Source: an uncultured Collinsella sp.
GTDB taxonomy: Bacteria > Actinomycetota > Coriobacteriia > Coriobacteriales > Coriobacteriaceae
Assembly (NCBI GenBank): GCA_900550735.1
Contig: URTD01000004.1
Coordinates: 1-30,204 of the forward strand
DNA: 30,204 nt
Direction of reading: 5' to 3'
Under the pieces are notes generated by a model. That model was not told the origin of the DNA. It did not search any database and saw only the letters and a program-made list of their open reading frames with translations. Numbering within the stretch: position 1 is the stretch's first letter; every line of letters starts with the position of its first letter. Positions 22,501 through 30,204 of this stretch are shown piece after piece. The position numbers were made by a program, and so were the translations under genes.

Positions 22501-23604
22501 ATGAAGTTCACCGTCAGCCAGAGCTCGCTTACACAAGCCATCGGCGTCGTTATGAAGGGTGTCGCTTCGGCATCCACCCTTCCCATCCTGTCGGGCGTGC
22601 TCGTTAAGGCCCAAGACGGCATCTTGGAATTCCAGACCTCTAACTACACCATCTCGATCCGTCATCGCATCGCGGCGCATGTCGAAGAAGAGGGCGAGAT
22701 GGTTATCCCCTGTAAGATGCTCTCCAATATCACCAAGACCCTCCCCGATGCCCCGGTCACCTTTGAGCTGTCCGAGCGCCAAGTGCTGATTGGTTGCGAG
22801 AAGAGCTCTTTTAGGCTGAACACGCTCGATGCCAATGACTTCCCCGAGTTTCCGGCCTATGCCATCGAGAGTGCCGTGGAGCTGCCGACCGATATCTTGT
22901 CCGAGATGGTCAGCCGCGTGTGGCGCGTCACCTCGACCGACAAGGCCCGCCCCATCCTGGGCGGCGTGCACATGAAGGTCGAGAACAACACCGTTCGCCT
23001 GGTGGCGACCGATTCCTTCCGTTTGGCCGTGTGCGATACGCAGGTCGAGACCTCGACCCTCGAGGGTTCCTTTGAGCTCAACGTTCCGGCCGACGCCTTT
23101 AACGACGCGCTGAACATCATGGCAAGCCAGGCGACCATCATGATCGGGGCTACCGACACCCAGGTCGTCTTCGAGGCCGGCAACACCACCTACGTGTCGC
23201 GCCGCATCGAGGGCGTGTACCCCAACTACAAGCAGCTCATCCCCGATTCGTGCGTGACGAGCGTCAAGATCGACGTCGCCGCCTTCAATGCCGCCCTCAA
23301 GCGTGTTGCCGTTATCGCGAGCGCCAACCCCGCCGTCAAGTTCGAGATCGACGTCGAGAACGGGCAGATGGGCCTGTCTTCCATCTCCAACGACCAGGAT
23401 CTGGCGCAGGAGACGATCGATGTCGAGGCCAAGGGCGAGTCGGGTACCATCGCCTTCAACTACCACTACATCTTCGGCTGCCTCAATGCCCTGTCCAAGG
23501 AGAAGGAGATCTCGCTGGAGCTCAAGAGCTACTCGCAGGCGGGCATCTTCAAGTCCTACGACAAGATCAACTACCTGTACCTGGTCATGCCGGTCCGCAT
23601 CTAG
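22501..23604 (+). CDS. dnaN: DNA polymerase III beta subunit (sliding clamp)
   Basis: Encodes 367 residues, the usual size. It forms the ring dimer that tethers polymerase III and other partners to DNA. Three repeats of the clamp fold can be recognised: MKFTVSQSSLTQAIGVVMKGVASASTLPILSGVLVKA, then MVSRVWRVTSTDKARPILGGVHMKV with ATDSFRLAV, and the C-terminal IFGCLNALSKEKEISLEL. It ends in YLYLVMPVRI, the family's typical C terminus. GAAAGG lies nine bases before the ATG. recF starts 10 bp after the stop. Confidence 0.97.
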   Translation: MKFTVSQSSLTQAIGVVMKGVASASTLPILSGVLVKAQDGILEFQTSNYTISIRHRIAAHVEEEGEMVIPCKMLSNITKTLPDAPVTFELSERQVLIGCEKSSFRLNTLDANDFPEFPAYAIESAVELPTDILSEMVSRVWRVTSTDKARPILGGVHMKVENNTVRLVATDSFRLAVCDTQVETSTLEGSFELNVPADAFNDALNIMASQATIMIGATDTQVVFEAGNTTYVSRRIEGVYPNYKQLIPDSCVTSVKIDVAAFNAALKRVAVIASANPAVKFEIDVENGQMGLSSISNDQDLAQETIDVEAKGESGTIAFNYHYIFGCLNALSKEKEISLELKSYSQAGIFKSYDKINYLYLVMPVRI

Positions 23605-23614
23605 CAACCGCCCT

Positions 23615-24721
23615 ATGACCATGTTCGCCCGCGATCTTTCCGTCGCGCACTACCGCAGCTTCGATAGCTATCGCCTTGCCCTGGACGAGGGCGTGACGAT
23701 ACTTGCGGGACCCAACGCGGCGGGAAAGACCAATCTCATAGAGGCGCTGCAGCTGCTGACGAGCGGCGCCTCGTTTAGGCATCCGACCGCCGCCGAGCTC
23801 GTCCATGACGGCGCGGACTCGTGCAAGGTTGAGCTGAGGCTCGAGGGCGACGGCCGCGTGCTTGATATGGGATTGAGCGCGGAGGACGGTAAGCGCTCGT
23901 TTAGCCGCAACGGCAAGAGATGCTCTGCCGCCGGTGTGCGCGGGGTCCTGCCGAGCGTGCTGTTTTGCCCCGACCATCTGGACATGGTTAAGCGAGGCGC
24001 CAGTGTGCGCCGTGCCGCCCTCGATGACTTTGGCATGCAACTGAGCGCACGCTATGCCGATCTTGCGAGCACCTATGGGCGCTGCGTGACCCAGCGTAAC
24101 GCCTTGCTCAAGGAGGCCTGGTGCTGCCGCGAGATGCTCGGCGCGTGGAACGATTCGATTGCCCGCGCGGGCTCGGCCCTGCTCGTGCACCGGTTGGCCC
24201 TGCTCGACCGGCTGGCGGGCCATGTGCACACTGCCTACGGGCAAGTGGCGTCCGGCGAGGCCGCCAACGTGACCTATGCGTCCACGCTGGGGGATTTGCC
24301 CCAGGTCGAGGATCGCGAAGAGCTGAAGGACTGGGCGTACGAGCGCATGCTGGCTGCCCTTGATGAGCACGCCGACGAGGAAATTCGCCGCGGCGTGACG
24401 TTGGTGGGACCGCATCGCGATGAGATTGAGTTTGCCGTGGCGGGTCGATCCGCCCGTTCATTTGCCAGCCAAGGTCAGCAGCGGACGTTGGTTTTGGCCT
24501 GGAAGGTGGCGGAGGTGGCCGTGGCTCGCGATGTCCTGGGCACCGCCCCACTGCTGCTTTTGGACGACGTGATGAGCGAGCTCGACGGCGACCGACGCGG
24601 CGCTTTTCTGCGGCTGATCGGCGATGATATCCAGACGGTCATAACCACGACCAACCTGGGGTATTTTACCGATGACCTGCTTGATCGAGCCAAGGTGGTG
24701 AGCATGGGTGAGACGTGCTAA
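23615..24721 (+). CDS. recF: DNA replication and repair protein RecF
   Basis: Encodes 368 residues. This SMC-like ATPase acts with RecO and RecR to load RecA at gaps. Walker A GPNAAGKTN is at 32-40, the signature motif is in SFASQGQQRTLVLAWK, and Walker B is in LLLLDDVMSELD. The frame is open far upstream into dnaN, but the conserved N terminus (FARDLSVAHYRSF) fixes the start at the ATG 23615 or the ATG two codons later. No good ribosome-binding site is present, suggesting coupling to dnaN. It overlaps the DUF721 gene by 14 bp. Confidence 0.95.
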   Translation: MTMFARDLSVAHYRSFDSYRLALDEGVTILAGPNAAGKTNLIEALQLLTSGASFRHPTAAELVHDGADSCKVELRLEGDGRVLDMGLSAEDGKRSFSRNGKRCSAAGVRGVLPSVLFCPDHLDMVKRGASVRRAALDDFGMQLSARYADLASTYGRCVTQRNALLKEAWCCREMLGAWNDSIARAGSALLVHRLALLDRLAGHVHTAYGQVASGEAANVTYASTLGDLPQVEDREELKDWAYERMLAALDEHADEEIRRGVTLVGPHRDEIEFAVAGRSARSFASQGQQRTLVLAWKVAEVAVARDVLGTAPLLLLDDVMSELDGDRRGAFLRLIGDDIQTVITTTNLGYFTDDLLDRAKVVSMGETC

Positions 24722-25271
24722 TTACGAGCGCGAGAGCGAAACGGTCGCCTTCAGTGGATTTTTAAACGCAGAGCGTCAGCGCATCCTGGCGGCCGCGACG
24801 CCTGAGCGCCGCGTGCAGATGGAGGCTGCAGAGGAATCTCGTGCGGTCTATCGCGCCTGGAATGCGGTGTGCTCGGGCACGCGCGAGGGGCGCCATGTGA
24901 CGGGCCTGCGCTACCTGCCCGAGTCCAATGAGCTGCTGGTATATCTCGACTCGCCCTCGTGGACGCAGGAAATGACGCTGTTGCGCGAGATCATCCGCGC
25001 GCGCATGGAGCGCGCCGGTGCGCATGTGGACGGCCTGGTGTTCAAAACCACCGCGCCCGGTCACACGCCGCCCGCCGCCAAGGAGCGCCTGCGTCCGGCG
25101 ACGACCGAGCGCCCGCCGGCTCCGCACGCCGACCTAAGTGAGGCCGAGCGCACCGAGATTGAGCGCCAAGTGGCGCCCATCGAAGACCAAAAACTGCGCG
25201 AGGCCCTCGAGAATGCCATGAGAGCCAGTGCCGAGTGGGCCAAGGGCGTGCAAAGCAAAAAAGAGCCTTAA
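24708..25271 (+). CDS. DUF721 (DciA-like) protein
   Basis: Encodes 187 residues from a GTG inside the end of recF. The central part VYRAWNAVCSGTREGRHVTGLRYLPESNELLVYLDSPSWTQEMTLLREIIRARM has the DUF721 pattern: a Trp near the start, a Leu-Val-Tyr-Leu beta strand, then S-x-x-W-x-x-E. This KH-like fold includes DciA, a replicative-helicase loader or operator in bacteria without DnaC. A Pro/Arg-rich linker and a charged C-terminal helix follow. Position after recF is the standard actinobacterial arrangement. A DciA-type role is plausible given this place, but it is inferred from the family. It ends the dnaA transcription unit. Confidence 0.85.
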   Translation: MRRANYERESETVAFSGFLNAERQRILAAATPERRVQMEAAEESRAVYRAWNAVCSGTREGRHVTGLRYLPESNELLVYLDSPSWTQEMTLLREIIRARMERAGAHVDGLVFKTTAPGHTPPAAKERLRPATTERPPAPHADLSEAERTEIERQVAPIEDQKLREALENAMRASAEWAKGVQSKKEP

Positions 25272-25297
25272 ATCGCATCTGGTGGCCTTGTAGAGCC

Positions 25298-25327
25298 AAA
25301 TACCCTCGTTCCCGAGGGTATTTTTTT
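25298..25327 (+). terminator. Rho-independent terminator after the DUF721 gene
   Basis: An 11-bp stem (25298-25308, AAATACCCTCG, with 25313-25323) and a four-base loop are followed by further T, giving seven T in a row. It ends the ATPase-dnaA-dnaN-recF-DUF721 unit and separates it from gyrBA. Confidence 0.9.
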
Positions 25328-25353
25328 ACGATAAACTAGTAAGGCTGTACACA
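25325..25353 (+). promoter_or_regulatory. Candidate promoter of gyrBA
   Basis: TTTACG (25325-25330), a 17-bp spacer and TACACA (25348-25353) are the best pair between the terminator and the gyrB start. Each is only a partial match, so this is tentative. It would give a leader of about 18 nt. Confidence 0.3.
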
Positions 25354-25376
25354 TTTTCTTGACTGAAGGAGGACGT

Positions 25377-27407
25377 GTGGCAAACGAAAACGATTACGAT
25401 GGCGGCGAGATTAAGATTCTCGAGGGTCTCGAGGCCGTTCGTAAGCGCCCGGGCATGTATATCGGCTCGACGAGCGCCAGCGGTCTGCATCACCTGGTGT
25501 GGGAGATCGTTGACAACTCCGTCGACGAGGCCATGGCCGGTTTCTGCACCGAGATCCAGGTGACGGTCCACGCCGACAACTCCATCACGGTCGTCGACAA
25601 CGGGCGCGGCATCCCCGTCGACGAGCACCCTGTTAAAAAGATCCCGACGCTCGAGGTCGTCATGACGATCTTGCACGCCGGCGGTAAGTTCGATAACTCG
25701 GCCTATAAGGTCTCGGGCGGCCTGCACGGCGTTGGCATCTCCGTCGTCAACGCACTGTCCAAGCGCGTGGTCGTTCAGGTTCGTCGCGACGGCAACACCT
25801 ACGAGATGGAGTTCTCGCGCGGCAAGACCGTCAAGAAGATGGAGGTCGTGGGCACCTCGGATTCGACGGGCACCACCGTCACCTTCTGGCCCGACGACGA
25901 GATCTTCGAGACCTGCATCTACGATTTCGATACGCTGCACAACCGTCTGCAGGAGACGGCGTTCCTCAATAAGAACCTCAAAATCGTGCTGACCGACGAG
26001 CGCGAGGCGACTCCCCACGTGGAGGAGTTTTGCTACGAGGGCGGCATCATCGACTTCGTCAAGTTCCTCAACGAGGGCAAGGACGTCCCCGAGGCCTTTA
26101 AGGAGCCCATCTACATCGAGGGCAAATCGGACCCGGACGCGCCTGTGACCAAGATGGGCGAGGTCGAGGTTTCTCTGCAGTGGAATAGCGGTTACGGCGA
26201 GAACGTCATGTCGTTTGCCAACGACATCTACACCCCCGAGGGTGGCATGCACCTTGAGGGCTTCCGCACCGCGCTCACCCGCGTGATCAACGATTACGCG
26301 CGCAAACAGAACCTGCTCAAGGAAAAAGACGCCAACCTGACCGGCGACGATGTGCGCGAGGGCCTTTCGGCCGTTATCTCGGTCAAGCTGCCCGATCCGC
26401 AGTTTGAGGGCCAGACCAAGGCCAAGCTCGGCAGCTCCTATATGCGCGCGCTCACACTCAAGATTGTGACCGACGGCCTTGCCGATTACCTCGAGGAGCA
26501 TCCCAAGCCCGCTCGCGAGATCGTCAAGAAGGCGCAACAGGCCTGCAAGGCGCGCAATGCCGCCCGCAAGGCGCGCGAGGCGACCCGCCGCAAGAGCCTG
26601 CTCGAGACGGCGTCCCTGCCCGGTAAGCTCGCCGACTGCTCGGTGCGCGATGCCGAGCTGACCGAGCTCTTCATCGTAGAGGGCGACTCGGCAGGCGGTT
26701 CGGCCAAGGACGGCCGTCGCCGAGACATCCAGGCGATTTTGCCCCTGCGCGGCAAGATTTTGAACGTCGAACGCGTTGGTGACCATCGCGCGTTCTCGAG
26801 TGACACCATCCAGTCGCTGATTACCGCGATCGGTTGCGGCGTCACGACGAGTGCCGGCGACGGCGGCGACTTCGATATCACCAAGGCGCGCTACCACAAG
26901 ATCATCATCATGACCGATGCAGACGTCGACGGTGCGCATATCCGCATCCTGCTACTGACGTTCTTCTACAAGTACATGCGTCCGCTGATCGATGCCGGCT
27001 ACGTCTATGTTGCCTGCCCGCCCATCTTTGGCATTAAGGTGCGCAACAAGATTCACTACGTGTATCCCAACGGCCGCCAGCCCGAAGACGAGATCCTGCG
27101 CGACACCATCCAGAGTCTGGGCCTGAACCCCGACGATAACGACGAGGACGGCAAGGCCAAAGACGGCAAGATCACCAAAAAGCGCAAGGGCTATACCGTC
27201 CAGCGCTACAAGGGCCTGGGCGAGATGGACCCCAAGCAGCTCGCCTCGACGACGATGGACCCCAAGACCCGCATCCTGCAGCGTGTGTCGATTGAGGACG
27301 CCGTGGTGGCGGACCGCGCCGTGCGCGAGCTGATGGGTTCCGAGGTCGGCTATCGCCGCGAGTACATCGAGAAGCATGCACATGATGCACGATTCCTTGA
27401 CGCTTAA
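25377..27407 (+). CDS. gyrB: DNA gyrase subunit B
   Basis: Encodes 676 residues from a GTG at 25377, preceded by AAGGAGG; a TTG six codons earlier overlaps that site and is rejected. With GyrA it introduces negative supercoils using ATP. The GHKL ATPase domain shows LEAVRKRPGMYIG (18-30), EIVDNSVDEA, DNGRGIPV (75-82) and GGLHGVGISVVNAL. The transducer follows. The TOPRIM domain has EGDSAGG (435-441) and DADVD (514-518), which bind Mg. The C terminus has QRYKGLGEMD and the final ...YIEKHAHDARFLD. A short charged insert (NDEDGKAKDGKITKKRKG) lies in the TOPRIM-tail region. GyrA begins 11 bp downstream. Confidence 0.98.
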   Translation: MANENDYDGGEIKILEGLEAVRKRPGMYIGSTSASGLHHLVWEIVDNSVDEAMAGFCTEIQVTVHADNSITVVDNGRGIPVDEHPVKKIPTLEVVMTILHAGGKFDNSAYKVSGGLHGVGISVVNALSKRVVVQVRRDGNTYEMEFSRGKTVKKMEVVGTSDSTGTTVTFWPDDEIFETCIYDFDTLHNRLQETAFLNKNLKIVLTDEREATPHVEEFCYEGGIIDFVKFLNEGKDVPEAFKEPIYIEGKSDPDAPVTKMGEVEVSLQWNSGYGENVMSFANDIYTPEGGMHLEGFRTALTRVINDYARKQNLLKEKDANLTGDDVREGLSAVISVKLPDPQFEGQTKAKLGSSYMRALTLKIVTDGLADYLEEHPKPAREIVKKAQQACKARNAARKAREATRRKSLLETASLPGKLADCSVRDAELTELFIVEGDSAGGSAKDGRRRDIQAILPLRGKILNVERVGDHRAFSSDTIQSLITAIGCGVTTSAGDGGDFDITKARYHKIIIMTDADVDGAHIRILLLTFFYKYMRPLIDAGYVYVACPPIFGIKVRNKIHYVYPNGRQPEDEILRDTIQSLGLNPDDNDEDGKAKDGKITKKRKGYTVQRYKGLGEMDPKQLASTTMDPKTRILQRVSIEDAVVADRAVRELMGSEVGYRREYIEKHAHDARFLDA

Positions 27408-27418
27408 GAGGAGGTAAC

Positions 27419-30160
27419 GTGGCAGACGATATCAACAATAACGAGGGTATGGACGAGGCCGGCGATGCCGGTATGCCCGATGATCTGAAGCGCCTGCTTG
27501 CCCGTGCTGAGCAGGGCGAGGACGGCGATCCGGACGCCTATAACCCCGATGCCGATGATGATGAGGAAGAAGACGACGACGCCGAGCTCGAGGAGAGCTT
27601 TGGCGAAGTCGATCGCGGCGCCTCGGCCGGCGAGGATATCAACGGCGGCCAGCTCCAGATTTCGGAGTTCGGTCGCGAGATGAAGCAGTCGTTCATCGAG
27701 TATTCGATGTCGGTTATCACGGCGCGCGCCCTGCCGGACGTGCGCGACGGCTTAAAGCCGGTGCACCGCCGCATCCTGTACGCGATGAACGAGAGCGGCA
27801 TCTACCCCAACCGACCGCACAAGAAGTCGGCCTGGACGGTCGGCGAAGTTATCGGTAAGTACCACCCGCACGGCGATTCCGCGGTCTATGAGGCCATGGT
27901 CCGCCTGGCGCAGTGGTTCTCCATGCGCACGCCGCTCATCGACGGTCACGGCAACTTCGGCAACATCGACGGCGACGGCGCGGCGGCCATGCGTTACACC
28001 GAGAGCCGCCTGGCAAAGCCCGCCATGGAACTGCTGCGCGACCTGCAGAAGGATACCGTCGACTGGCAGCCCAACTACGACGAATCGCTTGCCGAGCCCG
28101 TGGCGCTGCCTGCGCGCTTCCCCAACCTGCTGGTCAACGGCAGCCAGGGCATCGCCGTCGGCATGGCCACCAACATCGCCCCGCATAACCTCACCGAGGC
28201 GATCGAGGCCACCTGCTACCTGATCGACAACCCCGACGCCACCGTTGACGAGCTCATGCAGATCATGCCAGGTCCGGACTTCCCCACCGGCGCCATCATC
28301 ATGGGCAGCGCCGGCATTAAGCAGAGCTACGAGACCGGCCGCGGCTCCATTACCGTGCGTGCTAAGGCACATGTGGAGTCCACCAAGACCGGCCGCAACC
28401 GCCTGGTCTTTACCGAGATTCCCTACATGGTCAACAAGGGCACCCTGCAGGAGAAGATCGCCCAGCTCGTCAACGACAAACGCATCGAGGGCATCTCGGA
28501 TATGCGCGATGAGTCCAACCAGAAGGGCATCCGTCTGGTCATCGAGCTCAAGAAGGGCGTCATTCCGCAGGTCGTGCTCAACAACCTGTATAAGTACACC
28601 TCGCTGCAGACGACCTTTGGCGCCAACAACCTGGCACTCGTCAACGGCGTTCCCAAATGCCTGAGCCTGCGCGAGATGCTGCAGCACTACATCGACCACC
28701 AGGTCGACGTCGTCACCCGCCGCACCCGCTTCGACCTTAAGAAAGCCCAGGCCCGCGCTCATATCCTCGAGGGTTACCTGATGGCCCTTGACCATATCGA
28801 CGAGGTCATTAGCATCATCCGCTCCTCGCAGACCGACTCCGAGGCCAGCAGCCGCCTGATCGAGCGCTTTGGCTTTACGCCCGAGCAGACCACGGCCATC
28901 CTCGAGATGAAGCTGCGCCGCCTGACCGGCCTGGAGCGCGACAAGATCCAAGAAGAGTTGGACGGCCTGCGCCGCGCCATCGCCTACTACGAGGACCTGC
29001 TGGCGCACGAGGAGAAGATCCTGGGCGTCATCAAGGAAGAGATGCGCGAGATCTCCAAGAAGTTTGGCGACAAGCGCCGCACCGAGATCAGCCAGGTTGA
29101 GAAGGACCTGGATGTCGAGGACCTCATCGCCGACGAGGATATGGTCGTGACCATCACCCACACCGGCTACGTTAAGCGTATCCCGGTGGCTGCCTACCGT
29201 GCCCAGAAGCGCGGTGGCAAGGGCGTGTCGGGCGTCAACCTCAAAGAGGATGACGTTATCGATGAGATGTTCATCGCGTCCACGCACGAATACGTGCTGT
29301 TCTTCTCGAGCAAGGGCAAGGTCTATCGTCTGAAGGTGCACGAGCTGCCGGTGGGTACGCGCCAGGCGCGCGGTACCGCGATCGTCAACCTGCTGCCCTT
29401 CGAGGAGGGCGAGAAGATCGCGAGCGTCATCAGCTGCCGCGAGTTCCCGGCCGACGAGTACCTGATGTTTGCCACAAAGAGCGGCATGGTCAAGAAGACC
29501 GTGATGAGCGCATATGACCGCAGCCGTCGCGACGGCCTGATCGCTATCAACCTGCGTGACGACGACGCGCTGCTGAATGTGCGCCGCGTGCGCGAGGGCG
29601 ACAAGATTATCCTGGCCACCACCGCAGGCAAGGCGATCATGTTCTCCGAGGAGCAGGTGCGCGCCACCGGCCGCGATACCAGCGGCGTTCGCGGTATCGG
29701 TATGAAGGACGGCGTGAGCGTTCTGGGCATGGAAGTCACTAACGGCAACGGTGATCTGTTCGTCATCACCGAGCGCGGCTACGGCAAGCGCACGCCGGTC
29801 GCGGACTACCCGGAGCAGAATCGCGGCGGCCAGGGCGTCTACACCATTCAAATGACCGAGCGCAAGGGCAACCTCGCGGCAATGAAGACGGTGGGCCCGC
29901 AGCACGAGCTGTTCATCGTGACGGAGGGTGCGACGGTCATTCGCGTCAAGACCGACGAGATCAGCCAGACCGGCCGCGCCACCCAGGGTGTCAAGATGAT
30001 GACCGTCGACGACAACGACCGCATATGCGCCGTGGCCCGCATGACAGCCGCCAAAGAGAAGCCCGAAGGCGAAGCCACAGAAAACGGCTCCGCCCCCGAA
30101 GAAACCCCTGTCGATCTAGGCGACGGCAACGACATGCCGGAAGATCTCCTCGACGAGTAA
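27419..30160 (+). CDS. gyrA: DNA gyrase subunit A, with an acidic N-terminal extension
   Basis: Encodes 913 residues from a GTG at 27419 with GAGGAGGT upstream. The breakage-reunion core starts near residue 80 (EMKQSFIEYSMSVITARALPDVRDGLKPVHRR). The active-site Tyr is Y193 (AAMRYTESR). The quinolone-determining segment reads HPHGDSAVYEAMVR, with Ser154 and Glu158 at the two hot spots, the wild-type state of many Gram-positives. The C-terminal beta-pinwheel contains the GyrA box QKRGGKG. About 75 extra residues, very rich in Asp and Glu, precede the core, and the tail is acidic too. It completes the gyrBA operon. Confidence 0.98.
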   Translation: MADDINNNEGMDEAGDAGMPDDLKRLLARAEQGEDGDPDAYNPDADDDEEEDDDAELEESFGEVDRGASAGEDINGGQLQISEFGREMKQSFIEYSMSVITARALPDVRDGLKPVHRRILYAMNESGIYPNRPHKKSAWTVGEVIGKYHPHGDSAVYEAMVRLAQWFSMRTPLIDGHGNFGNIDGDGAAAMRYTESRLAKPAMELLRDLQKDTVDWQPNYDESLAEPVALPARFPNLLVNGSQGIAVGMATNIAPHNLTEAIEATCYLIDNPDATVDELMQIMPGPDFPTGAIIMGSAGIKQSYETGRGSITVRAKAHVESTKTGRNRLVFTEIPYMVNKGTLQEKIAQLVNDKRIEGISDMRDESNQKGIRLVIELKKGVIPQVVLNNLYKYTSLQTTFGANNLALVNGVPKCLSLREMLQHYIDHQVDVVTRRTRFDLKKAQARAHILEGYLMALDHIDEVISIIRSSQTDSEASSRLIERFGFTPEQTTAILEMKLRRLTGLERDKIQEELDGLRRAIAYYEDLLAHEEKILGVIKEEMREISKKFGDKRRTEISQVEKDLDVEDLIADEDMVVTITHTGYVKRIPVAAYRAQKRGGKGVSGVNLKEDDVIDEMFIASTHEYVLFFSSKGKVYRLKVHELPVGTRQARGTAIVNLLPFEEGEKIASVISCREFPADEYLMFATKSGMVKKTVMSAYDRSRRDGLIAINLRDDDALLNVRRVREGDKIILATTAGKAIMFSEEQVRATGRDTSGVRGIGMKDGVSVLGMEVTNGNGDLFVITERGYGKRTPVADYPEQNRGGQGVYTIQMTERKGNLAAMKTVGPQHELFIVTEGATVIRVKTDEISQTGRATQGVKMMTVDDNDRICAVARMTAAKEKPEGEATENGSAPEETPVDLGDGNDMPEDLLDE

Positions 30161-30204
30161 GAGGCCCTAACTGGTAGAAAATATCAGACCCCATATATCG
30201 GCGG
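30161..30204. other. Short stretch after gyrA
   Basis: Only 44 bases remain after the gyrA stop. No terminator, tRNA or gene start can be seen here before the window ends. Confidence 0.6.

Noticed and set aside
23288..23614. Extension of the recF frame into dnaN
   Set aside because: The extra 109 codons are an out-of-frame reading of dnaN; the RecF family starts at the conserved motif just after 23615.
22246..23622. 458-residue minus-strand frame opposite dnaN
   Set aside because: Covers the whole origin gap and dnaN antisense; no recognisable domain or ribosome-binding site.
25326..29905. Long minus-strand frames opposite gyrB (537 residues) and gyrA (717 residues)
   Set aside because: Antisense shadows of highly conserved gyrase genes; compositions rich in Val, Ala, Leu, Asp and His are typical of such shadows.
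1..30204. tRNA, rRNA, CRISPR array, insertion sequence or prophage
   Set aside because: No cloverleaf, rRNA segment, regular spacer-repeat array, transposase or integrase was recognised anywhere in the window.

Overview
The window is the chromosomal replication-origin neighbourhood of a high-GC Gram-positive bacterium. The best fit is an actinobacterium of the class Coriobacteriia, probably Collinsella or a close relative. This rests on the gene order jag-yidC-yidD-rnpA-rpmH / ATPase / dnaA-dnaN-recF-DUF721-gyrB-gyrA, a short YidC, a WYL regulator pair, a sortase-anchored SpaA-type adhesin, and codon usage rich in G and C. The assignment comes from reading alone; no database was searched.

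Left part (1-13,700). The 3' end of a large cell-wall-anchored adhesin faces a minus-strand pair: a very long M28-like membrane protein with a huge acidic insert and degraded metal ligands, then a small membrane protein. Divergent to these, two overlapping WYL-domain regulators run on the plus strand. They converge, with overlapping stop codons, on a ddl-dinG operon. rlmN follows on the plus strand and ends at a strong terminator.

Middle (13,700-18,930), all minus strand. The segregation cluster rsmG-parA-parB-ytxH-like is preceded by three perfect 16-bp parS sites in the rsmG-parA gap and is visibly poorer in GC than its flanks. Beyond a strong terminator lies the rpmH-rnpA-yidD-yidC-jag operon, driven by a near-consensus promoter at 18,897-18,926.

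Right part (18,930-30,204), all plus strand. A GHKL-type ATPase with a Gln-rich linker and a C-terminal winged helix sits between rpmH and dnaA, where dnaA would normally follow rpmH directly. Then come dnaA, an AT-rich dnaA-dnaN gap, dnaN, recF and a DUF721 protein, ending in a terminator. gyrB and gyrA follow as their own unit.

The probable oriC is bipartite. Variant DnaA-box-like sites (GTTTTCAACA / GTTCTCAACA) cluster upstream of the ATPase gene, recur inside its Gln-rich segment, and appear again after dnaA. The dnaA-dnaN gap also holds five trinucleotides that match the DnaA-trio unwinding element, followed by a very AT-rich stretch. DnaA itself departs from the usual DNA-contact signature (NHST where DHTT is typical), which could go with the altered box. 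Transcription on both sides runs away from the origin, co-directional with replication. Replication initiation (DnaA, DnaN, gyrase), segregation (ParABS) and translation or membrane-insertion genes are thus packed into about 17 kb.
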